Below, in pieces: positions 47,103 to 59,100 of a stretch of 64,000 nt of DNA. Numbering within the stretch: position 1 is the first letter of the stretch; each line of letters starts with the position of its first letter. The notes under the pieces are model-generated. The model was not told the DNA's origin, made no database searches, and saw only the letters and a program-made list of their open reading frames with translations. Position numbers and translations under genes: made by a program. This stretch comes from Azorinus chamasolen (taxonomy: Eukaryota; Mollusca; Bivalvia; Cardiida; Solecurtidae). Location of the stretch: positions 3,414,062 to 3,478,061 of the forward strand of contig OY755241.1 of NCBI GenBank assembly GCA_963576725.1, written 5' to 3'.

Positions 47103-50100
47103 GTAACAGGTGGTCGAGATTCTATGGGATCCGCCCCTTTAATTATGATCATACAACTTTGTTTTTAACATCGCATTCATTTTGAATCGCATTGAAACAT
47201 TATTTGCATGATTTTTTTAATGTTGTATTTTCAGACTGCAAGAGTTTAAAGACGTTTTAGACGCGGAAGTGGTTGACATTAAAAAGCTTAGGAAGCTGGT
47301 ATTCAATGGTAAGCCTGGAGACATCCTGTCTGTATCACAGGTGTTCGGCGCGTGCTGATCCCACACTCAAACACTGCCCACCCTACCCCCATCCTCCTCT
47401 AAAAACAAAAAATAAAATAAAAGACACTGAAACACACTTACATATGGTCAAATCATCTTAACTTAGCGTAACAATCATTTTCTGACAAACACCCTCGGTG
47501 TCAAAGTATAATAGGAAGGTAGACATGAAACCCCAATGGAAATCACCACCGTACTTGCTCTAAAGCCTGTAACTTGGCTAAATCTTGATCAATCTTAACA
47601 ACGTATGGCTCTTTTTTTCGTGGAAAAGATGCCTCTGTTAAAATGAAAACCAACAATAACCACTGCCCTTCAAATACAATAGCTACGCCTTTTCAAACGA
47701 CAAACACACTTTGGTCGGACAAGATCTGATAGAGCCGAGATCACCATTAATGTTAGCCAGGCGCTTGTGTAATGCGGGCATTGGAGTCAAGCGCGTCCGG
47801 TGATACAGATCAGCGGCTGTCATTGTTGTTATATGAAAATCAAGATCAAATTTATTGGCGGTTTATGATTATTATGATGATTGGGGATTTCACGACTGTT
47901 AGACAGCGAGGCACGAACTTTAATTAAGGTAGTGAGGGCATAATAATACCGACATGTTTTGATATGGATAGATAAATTGTTGGTCTATATCGAATTTACA
48001 CAGTTTTCTTCTTGTCAAATGGTGTTCTTGAATCTATCAGATCTTGTCCGACCAACTTGTGTTTGATGTTTAAAGAGACATAGCTAGAGTATTGGAAGGA
48101 CAGTTGTTATTGTTGGTTATTATTTCTATAAAGTCATCTTTTCCACAAAAAAAAGAGCCATAAGCTGTTAAGATTGAACAAGATTTAGCCAAGTTACAGA
48201 CCCTAGAGCAAGTACGATGGTGATTTCCATTGGGGTTTCATGTCTACCTTCCTATGACATATTTTGACACCGAGGGGTGTTTGTCAGATACTGGTTGTTA
48301 TGCTATGTTATGATGATTTGACCATATGTATGCATGTTTTAGTGTCTTTTATTCTTGGGGGGGGGGGGTGTTTAGCACGCATTGAACACCTGTGGTCTGT
48401 ATCTGTATATATTTTACGATGCAGGGCCTGTTACAGCATAGGGCACCGGGGGAGGCGCGCTTAGTCGTAGTGGAGGGCGGCCCTTAAAGCCCTCTACTGT
48501 CTGGGCGTGGACCACACTGCTGTCTAGATGATTCCAATCCTGACACGTTTTAATGAAGAATTGCTCAGTATTACAATGTCTAGTGGTGAAATCTCTATTG
48601 TGTTTTATCACATTACTTAAGGCCCGGCAGAGTTATAACATGGGATCTATATTCGCGATATTGAAGGCTTGTTATACAACTCGTTGTATATTCTGACCTA
48701 ACTTGTATTCATACGCGCTGTCATAAAAAACAAACAAACATGGCAAACATGGGAAGCAACCCTCGAGATACATACGCGTTGTGAAAACCAAAAATGTGGG
48801 TAAACTTGGACAATCCAAACAGGTGCTCAATAGCAGTATACAGAGAGCATGCCAAAAGACGACACCCAGGTTATTCCAAGCCTGACTGTCCATTTTACGT
48901 AGCATCAACAATAGTCATGATAGTTACTGTCCACTCATGATCATCTTCGCCAAACGACGTGTACATATGTAGTTCCGTAGAAGTCCTATCATGTAAACAT
49001 TGTCTGTAGTTCTGTATCATGATGAAACACATGGTCCAGCGCTTCTGAAATCTCTACTAACACTTGTCCTACCACAGCCCAAGAAAATACATGATTCCAA
49101 AGATGGGTGACAACGATGTTCCTGCGAACCATGCAGATAATGCAAATATCTGGTCACAGGAACATGGCTTCTATCAACAAGTACAGTCGCATTAATCAGA
49201 ATCAGCATAAAATGATCTCATCCATCCTCCACTCAACTGACAGCAATCATAACACCTCCCAAAACCAGGTCACAAGAACATGTCCAGTGCAGCTGAACTC
49301 TCTCTACATGCTGCATCATCGTCAAATTTCCATGTCACTAGTGGTTTCCAAAGCATTTTCGCCGCCCCAATACATTGCGGAACCTTCCATGAACATATCC
49401 ACCAGAATGACAATCCAGCAAAGTCGAACAGTCCAACCAGAAAACGAATCTAGATTGACCGACAGTGACACATTGAAAAGCAGCTATTTATGGCGCTCAA
49501 AACTTACATGATTGTTGACCTACTTTGGTCGCGAGACGGTTGTCAAGAATGACGTCATCGCACTTGTAGGTGTTGCTTTATACGTTTCTGAGGTATAAAA
49601 AGACACTTGTTTATTTTCTAGGTTGCCTGATTATATAACTAGGTGTTTTCAACTATGAAACACAAGTATCAATTTGTTGTGGATAAAATAAATGAAATTT
49701 GTTAGGATCTACTTTTTAGCTGGTTAGACCGAATCACACACAACTGTGATCAAAGCACCCAAAGTACTAATAGTCAACTGCATTTGGATTTAGTAAATGC
49801 GTTGTCTTTGAGGTAATGTGATAAATAGAATACAGCATTTGTGCTCATTGAATATTCCAAATATAAAACGAGTTGTCTAAAATGATATAATGCGAGGCTT
49901 TAATGACCACTCATGTTTTATCCTCTATTAACCACGTGTTTGTCAATAATATTTGAAGTAACACAGTCTTGAAAATTAGTAGGTTTTATGTGCCTCTTGC
50001 ATTTTGCTGATTGGAGGTATTTCGTTGGTGGTAGTGCTGGCACCAAACCCTCAGCCACCTTGAAAAAGAAGATCAGCCTATTTCGAGTTCGTCCTGAATT

Positions 50101-53100
50101 CGTTCATGCCAGTAATATGCGAAAGCGGAGTTAGGCCTTATGCAAAGATAGATAGATAATTCATATAAACCTTTGCCTGATAAATATTACTTTCAAGAAT
50201 AACTTTTATCTTATTTCTCAACCAAACCCTCGGTGAATGACCAGTTTGGTAAATTAGACTTATATAGTAAATAGAATCTATGATCTATGGAGAATCTATG
50301 TCTTGGTAAAATGGTAATTATACAGTAATCATATACACAGGTATTTTACACCTTCACAAGTTATGATTGAGTTATTTTGGCATTTTGTTGGAGGATTGAA
50401 ACACTGAGTTGCTCAGTCTGATCTGGGTGTAAGCTGTGTATAATCCAATGATTATTTTAAAAATGTAGTATTGAATAAGTGGACTTAATACAACTGCCAT
50501 TAAAGGAAGGTGCGAACATCTAATTAAACATTTGAAAGGTAACAATTATCAAAGGCGGGTGCAGACGGGTACTACCATTAAGCTTATACTGGTAAATTTA
50601 ATAGTAACTGATTTAGCAATAATAATAATAACAAGAAAATTCCTGAAAAATAATGTTTTCATGAGACATTTTGGAAAAATATAAGATAAGTACTACATAA
50701 TTGTCGTTTGACCAAAACATTGGAACGATTTACTATATAAATTCAATTTACCAAAACAGTCATTGAGACTAATCTTTAAATTAGAATCATATCACAACAT
50801 AGGGTTTGGTTGAGAAATGACAATTTTAGTATAGATCTTAGTATGTACATTTATCTAGCTGTTGCTCTGGCAGAGGATAGAATCAGTTATTTATTAAGTC
50901 GCATGCAAACAGTATGTATCTAGTCTGTTAACCAATGCATGAAAAGGCATCTCAGTATATTCTTGAAAAGATTGTAATTAAGACACATGTGTCTGTGATA
51001 TTACCAAAGTTCAAAAAAAGTAGCTGGTGATATTCGTAACCATAAGCATTGTGATATTTTGTTATTTGTATTTAAAAACATAAATGCTTGAATCTGTGCT
51101 TTTGTAATCGTCAGTATGTGATATTTGTTGTAACTTTGACACACGAATAAATCTATCAATAGATATGTCTATCACTCAATGCAGACTTTAGGATTTGCAT
51201 TAGTCAGACTGACTTTACAGACAAAAAAAGATCAGGACTTTCAGACAGATTTTTGCTTCTGTTTTTCAGATAGGTTTGCTTAGTAGATAGTCTATACCAA
51301 GTTTAGTAGATTGTCTATACCAAGTTTAGTAGATTGTCTATACCAAGTTTTGTAGATTGTCTATACCAAGTTTAGTAGATTGTCTATACCAAGTTTAGTA
51401 GATTGTCTATACCAAGTTTAGTAGATTGTCTATACCAAGTTTAGTAGATTGTCTATACCAAGTTTTGTAGGTTGGTTACTCAAGCTCAACTGTTCCTTTT
51501 ATTTCTGATTTAAATGATAAAATAGAAATCATGTCCAGTAACTTTTATAGTTGTTCTTTATTTGGTTTCGGGACGTTTTGTACCAAAACCAGTTCATCCC
51601 GATGATGTTTCATCCAGGACGATTCGTGACAATTTTTGACTGGACATTTGGGGTGCTTCGTCCAAATGATAACCTTATTATTTTTGCTACAGTAGCTAAA
51701 CCTTTCCAATATTGAAATAGATCTAAAAACCTTTAAGATTTTAAGAAGCTTTACCACATTATAAATTATTTTCATGGCAAAAAAAGTGTCTGATGCTTCT
51801 ATGTTTTATATTGTTCTATGTGTAAAATTTGGTGTGTGTGAGTGTGTGCATGCATGTGTGTGGTTTTTATACATCCGAAAGTAACTTTGGTCATATTATG
51901 GTATGGCACTTGTCCGTCGGTCTGTTAGCCACATCCTTGTCCGCTCAATATTTATTAGGAAGGTTGGTCATGGATAGCAGATGACCCCTATTGATTTGAG
52001 GTCAGTCGGTCAAAGGTCAAGGTCACAGTGACCTTCTACTAAAAAATCTTGTACATCTTTGTCCGCTCAATAACTTGACAACTATTAAGTTTGCTGTCTT
52101 AGGTTGGTCATGGCTAGTAGATGACACCTATTGATTTTGAGGTCAAAGGTCAAAGGTCAAGGTCACAGTGACCGTCTACTCAAAAATCGTGTACATCTTT
52201 GTCCGCTCAATAACTTGACAATTATTAAATGTGCTGTCTTCATATTTAGTAGGAAGGTTGGTCATGACTAGTAGATGACACTTATTGATTTTGAGGACAG
52301 TCGGTCAAAGGTCACGGTGACCTTCAACTCAAAACTCTTGTACATCTTTGTCCGCTCAATAACTTGAATAAGTATAAGAATAAATATGAAGACAGCACAC
52401 CTAATACTTATTCAAGTGCTATATACACGATGGCAAATACCGATCTCTCAAAAATCGAAGACAAACTAGGTTTGTTTTAGTCACAAAAACGGACATCTCC
52501 CTCATTCATCCTCTTTCCAATACACAAGTGTAATGTCTAACTCCAAAGTTATCACAAAGTAGGAAGGTTGGTCATGGCTAGTAGATGACCCCTATTGATT
52601 TTGAGGTCAGTCAGTCAAATGTCAAGGTCACGGTGACCTTCAACTGAGACATCTTGACCGCTCAATAATTTGATAAGTATAAGGTGTGCTGTCTTCATAC
52701 TTAGTTAATAGTAGGAAGGTTGGTCATGGCTAGTAGATGGCCCCTATTGATTTTGTGGTTGGTTGGTAAAAGGTCAAGGTCACAGTGACCTTCAACTCAA
52801 AAATCTTGAACAGTGAATAACTGATAACTATTGGATGTGCTGACTTCATACTTAGTTGTGAGGTTGATCATGGCAAGTAGATGACCCCTAATGATTTTGA
52901 TGTCAGTTGGTCAAAGGTCAAGGTCACAGTGACCTTCACTCAAAAATCTATGTCTGCTCAATAACTTGATAACTATTAGGTATGCTGTCTTCAAACTTAG
53001 TTGGAAGGTTGGTCATGGCTAGTAGATGATCCCTATCAAATTTGAGGTCAGTCAGTCAAAGGTCAAGGTCACTTCAGGCATATGATGCTCTTACACATGG

Positions 53101-56100
53101 AGCTCTTGTTCTTTTTGGTTTTCTTTTAATAAGGTACAAGCTGCTGCTGCTTGGATTCAGATGTAATGTCTAATTATACACCCCCCCCCCACACACACAC
53201 ACACACACACACATAAGAGGAGTAAAGGGCTTACCATCATAATGTAAACATTGCTAAGGGAAACAAGAAAAGAGTTGTACAATTCTTGCAAGGTCTAAAA
53301 CTCCAGAGACAAATGCCCTTAAAATAATAAAACTGTTGTCCAAGTAATTTTTAATAGTGGTGCAAAACGTCCCAGTAATTTTTCATTAGTGATACGAAAC
53401 GTCCCTTGGTGAACTGGTCTTGGTACAAAACTTCCCGTAGCCCTTTATTTTTTGAGATGTCAAAAAGTGTTGTTTTATTTTTCACATACATTATATATGA
53501 AATTTTAAAACATACAGAGCCTGAGAGGTTTGATGTGACATGTATTTGATTTGGATGGAAAGCAGTTACGTGATCAGTTTAACCCTTTACCTTATGAGTA
53601 TCCATGTAAGAAATATTAATGAATATTGATTAGCCAAATATTTTAACAGCATCATTAATTTTTGACTGGCAGAAATTCTTGAATCAGATCTATATGATTT
53701 CATAAGCAAACAAAGCAGATCCTGATTAGATCACTCCTGTGTCTGCACTGTTTACAAATGGGTGAAATTAGGGAAATGTTTAACAATGTAGATCCTGATC
53801 TTTTCACATGTTTGGATTATACAGTTTTTGCTTCAAAAACTGATTGAATTAACATGTAGTTTGAAATTGTGATTAGTGTATCTCCAGACATGATTCATCT
53901 TTACAGCATATAAAACCTGAGTCATCACACTTTGTACATCTTTTAACCCTTTCCTCCATAAATACGCCTTTCTATGCCTCACCTATTGAAACCATTTTGA
54001 TAGAGCATTTGCTCTTACAATGGTTTCAAACTACAAAGTTCAAAATTTTTCCTTTTCTCTAGTTAATGCTCCTTTTTGGGACATTTATTTAAAGAGGCTG
54101 GATCTAAAAATAGCCTATGATGGAAAGGGTTAAAACAGAGTAGGGCCTGTATGATTTGGGTCTTCTCTGTTTGCTAATGGAATTACGTAGATCTGATCCT
54201 ACAGTTTTTGTCTAAGCCAAGAATACCTTTTCAAACTTTTACATTATAATAATAAGTTAATGGATATTCATGAAGTGATCAATTAATGCATAAATGTTCA
54301 CCAGGGAAAGTGTTGAGAAAAAAACACACAAGTGAATTTGTACCAATAATAGTACAACATGTTGATACAAAATTACTAGTAACCGGCTAGTAGATACATG
54401 TAGGCACAACAATGATGGAATTAACCCTTTGGTTCACCTGTTCTGTATTCATGTAAGGGATAAAGACACAATGAATATTTATTAGCTGAATTTTTATAAT
54501 GGTACATGTATAATAATTATGATTTATAATAACACATGATTTTTCAACTTTTGCAAAAACTGTAGAATCAGAGCTATATAATTTCTTTGTAGCAGACAGA
54601 AAAGACCCTGATTAGACCATCTGATCTTGGTTTACTCTGTTTGCACTGGCATTTATATGAGGGAAAGGGTTAAATGAATGTTTGAATGTGTGTCAGATTA
54701 GGTGTTGAGTCCCCTTGCCTTCAACTCGATATAGTTATCTTGATTTTGTGTGAAACTAGGCTGGGGTGCAATATATGTAATTCTAGTTTTTAACTGGACA
54801 ACATTTGTTTGAATTGCTGTTGTGATGTTATATTACATTTACACAGATTCTGTAACCTGTTTATTTTCTTTCAGGTTGCCCATATGAATCTGGCGTGAGA
54901 TCAAAATGCTGGAAGGTATGAGTTTGCTTCTGTGTCAGTACATATTTCATTAAAACTATGGAAGTCGGAACATTGTAACGATTTTAGAAAGTAAAGAAAC
55001 AGATCTATCAAATTCAATCGGCAAACGGAGAGCAGACTCTGATCAGACAGGTCTTATAGGAGCCATCTGATCTGGGTCTACTCTGTTTGCAAAGGCGTAG
55101 AAAGGCGTATTTATGCAGTAAAAGGTTAACTCCATAAATATGCCTTTCTATGACTTCACAAACAGAATAGACTCAGATCTGGTGGTTCTTGTGGGAGTAG
55201 TCAGATAAAGGTCTATTCTGTCTGCTCATGAAATAATATAGATATGATTCTACCTTTTATGTCATTACCAAAATTTCCTGTATCCATGTGTCATCAGATT
55301 CATGATGTCATTACTTCTTACATGAATATTAAAAAATAATGATACATGTATTAACCCATTCCCACCTAGACTATTTTTGTATTAACCCATTCCCACCTAG
55401 ACTATTTTTAGACCCAACCTCTTTGAATAAATCTACCAAAAAAGGAACATTTACTACAGAAAAGGAAAATTTTAGAATTGTTTAGTTTTGAAATCATTGT
55501 GATAAATAGAGCATTTGCTCCTATAAAGCAAGTGCTCTATTTATTGCAATGGTTTCAAAAATTTCTTTTTACAGAGACGTCAAAATGCATCACGAAGAGG
55601 GAATGAGTTAATTGGATACTGTTGGGCGGTTTTTTTTTCAAAACCTGTAAAATCAGGTCTATATTATTTCATAAGTAAACTGCAGACCCTGATCAAAAGG
55701 CTGTTACAGGATCCATCTGATCAGGGTCTGCTGTTTGCGTATGGAATTATAAAGATCTGATTTCATAGCTTCTGCCATGGCCAAAACCTTCTGTGTTCAT
55801 ATACAAAAGTAACATGTACCGTTATAAAAATCAGCTAATTAATATTCATAAAGTCAGACTTAGCAGACTCTGATTAGACTGGATCTTACTGATGTTTTGT
55901 CTACTCAGTTGTTAGCTCATCTGTTTCGAAGAATAGTCGAGCTATTGTGATCACTGGGTCATAGGTTTCATTAGCGTTGTTGTCATTGTCAGTGGCATGC
56001 AAAAACTTTAATGTAGCTCATTACTCTTACAGTATAAGAGGTATCAACATGAAACTTCATAGGTTAGAAGATCTCATTGAAGGGAAGGCCCCGACATAAG

Positions 56101-59100
56101 AACCATAACTCTTGATTTCAAAATTTTGGAGTTATGTCGCTTTATTTTAAATTTAGCTGGACAAGCACCAAATCAGAATGAGCGTTGGTGCCACACTCGG
56201 CTCTTGTTTATCTCTATGAAGTAAAGTGTTCAGAAAAAAATTGTTCCAAAATGTAAAGTCCGCTTGTTGTAGCTAGAGCCCTGCAGTCAAGCAACTCAAG
56301 CCTTTGATCTTTTGCAGGTTTTACTTGGCTATTTGCCAAAACAAAGACAGGAATGGGACGTGTTTCTAAAGAAACAAAGGTATTTATCTTTGTACATTGA
56401 AATCTATACTCATTAAAGACCAATATTTAATCCATTCCCTCATATTGACACCTTTTGACACCTCTGTAAAAGTCATTTTTTGAAACCATTGTGATAAATA
56501 GAGCATTTGTTCCATAGTAGCAAATGCTCCATTTATCACAATGGTTTCAAAACTACACAATTCTAAAATTTTCATTTTCTCTAGTAAGGTTTATTCAAAG
56601 AGGTTGGGTCCGAAAATAGTCTTGGAGGGAATGAGTTAATACCAAAATTACCAGTACTTTAACTCTTTCCTCCATGAATATTCATATAAGAAATAATGAT
56701 ACCATGGATACAAATTAGATGCATTCTTCTAATTGTATATAAACATAGAAAGTGTGGGTCATTGCAGAATCTATAGAATCATATCTATATGCCATTATGG
56801 TATCAAAAGCAAACAGAGCAGACCCTGATCAGACGGCTCCTACAGGAGCCGTCTGATCTGAGTCTACTATGTTTACAAAGGCTTAGAAAGCAGAATAGGT
56901 CAAATTGGCTCCATTTTGGTAACTTTAACCCATTCCCCCATTTTGACAAATCTGTAAAAGTCACTTTTTGAAACCATTGTGATAAATAGAGCATTTGCTC
57001 CATAGAAAATGCTCTATTTATCACATTGATTTCAAAATAACAACATTCTAAAAGTTTGGTTTTCTCTAGTAAATGCACCATTTTGATAGATTTATTAAAA
57101 GAGGTTGGGTCTGAGAATAGCCTATGAGGGAATGGGTTAAATAAGACTTGCATAGAAGCAAATGGTGTTAACCCATCAGCAGCATTTTGATCTGGATCTG
57201 CACTAGAGCTGTCACAGTTACTTGGTTAATCGTTGACAGTTTGATTCGTTGTTTTAACCAGTTAAAAATTCCACTTACCGCAAACCACCTGTAATATTTT
57301 TATGCCCCCATAGACGATAGTCGGGGGGCATATTGTTTTTGCCCTGTCTGTCTGTCTGTCTGTTTGTCTGTTTGTTTGTCAGCAACTTTAACATTGGTCA
57401 TAACTTTTGAGCCAGTATAGATAGAGACTTGATATTTGGCATACATATGTATCTCATGAAGCCGCACATTTTGAGGGGTGACGTGTCAAGGTCAAGGTCA
57501 TCCTTCAAGGTCAGAGGTCAAATATATGGGTCAAATCGCCGACTTTAACATTGGCCATAACTTTTGGACCAGTAGAGATAGAGACTTGATATTTGGCATG
57601 CTTGTGTATCTCATGAGGCTGCACATTTTGAGGGGTGACATGTCAAGGTCAAGGTCAGAGGTCAAGGTCAGAGGTCAAATATATGAGGGGGCATAGTGTT
57701 TCACAAACACATCTTGTTTAAAAGCAATTTACACTGAAAATATTTTATACCATCTTGGCTTATGATATTTGGTTTCCTTTCAATTTACTGTGCGAAAAGT
57801 GCACAAGTCTATAAGTAATTCATATTTAACAAAAATACACCTATGTTTAACTTTTTAATGCTAATTTTGGTTTAAAAAACTATATTTATCACTATTTCCC
57901 AAAACTAATTTTAAGCTGACACTGTCTTCATTACAGTGGGGGTTATCATGTAAACTCGTCTTCTAATTAAACAAATGACTTTGTCCAGTTTTCCTCATTT
58001 CTGTGTAGCTTATACTTTCAGCTTTACAAGCATTACTGTAAAGTGGACGGCCATTCTAATATGCTCTTTTTTTTACCGTACATATCGATAACAATAGTGC
58101 CTAATTTTACTGTAGAACAGTCTAGCAGAAGTCGAGACTCGAAAGGTAAACATGATACTTTCAGTTTACTCATATAAATCTAACCAAAGTTAAGTTTGAA
58201 ATGAATATTTATATGATTTCTGTCAAAAAGTGAATCAAGCAGGTTGTCAGCAGGTTATTTCAAGGCTTATATCAGCCCAAAAGTGACTCGAATGTATAAT
58301 GTATCATGCTTAATCCTACACAGTATCAGACAGATGATGAACATGGCGATTAACCAGTTATGGTTCGATTTGCTTTCACAATTAACTGGTTCAAGATTTG
58401 TCTAACCGTAACAGCCCTAGTCTACACTGTTTGCCTATTAACCCATTCCCTCATAGGCTATTTTTAGATCCTACCTCTTTGAATATATCTACAGAAAAGG
58501 AGTATTAACTAGAGGAAAGGAAATTTTTAGAATTGTGTAGTGTTGAAACCTTTGTGATAAATAGAGCATTTGCTCCTAAGGAGCAAATGCTCTATTTATC
58601 ACAATGGTTTCAGAAATTGAGGTTTACAGAGGCGTCAATATAATGCGGGTTCAAGTTTGTCTGTCCGAATAGTAATTAAAGTAGACTTGTAAAAGTATTT
58701 GATGGTTCATTTGTTTTTTAAGGGCTTCCTACCTGCAGTTTATAGACGAGATGATCATAAAACCAGGAACCATGGCTTCAGAGAATGGGGGAATGTGTGA
58801 CGTAACAATGGATGACCACGTAATATACTTTGATAAATTTACTATCCCACGCCGTATATGGAGGAATATAGTTCTGGTGTCGTCAGTCTGTCCTAGTGTC
58901 TAGAGTCATATCTCAGAAACAGTTTGGTGTTTTTCAGCCCTGCATGTTTCATTCACATTGACCTTGGAACACTACAGTGATGGTCTCTTGTTTGCCCAAC
59001 ACTTTAACCTTCTTGTCGTATTTCAACAAATAAGTTAAATACTGAGGCCAGCACTTGCTTTGTTTGTTGTATTGTTTATTGACAGGAGAGACACCTGGAG

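Larger units (their letters stand above)
57168..58441. mobile_element. MITE-1 split by a hAT-like insertion
   Basis: Left remnant TTAACCCATCAGCAGC ... GATCTGGATCTGCACT to 57204; right remnant (ACT)GTTTGCCTATTAACCC from 58421. Joined, they read like the GATCTGGGTCTACACTGTTTGC half of a MITE-1. The inserted part is 57205-58420. Confidence 0.6.

Noticed and set aside
51281..51464. CRISPR-like repeat array
   Set aside because: Units are directly adjacent with no spacers, and the window is eukaryotic.
58733..58739. Alternative acceptor CTGCAG for TBC1D13 exon 5
   Set aside because: It would leave exon 4 and exon 5 out of phase; the acceptor at 58721-58722 keeps the frame and gives family-like residues.
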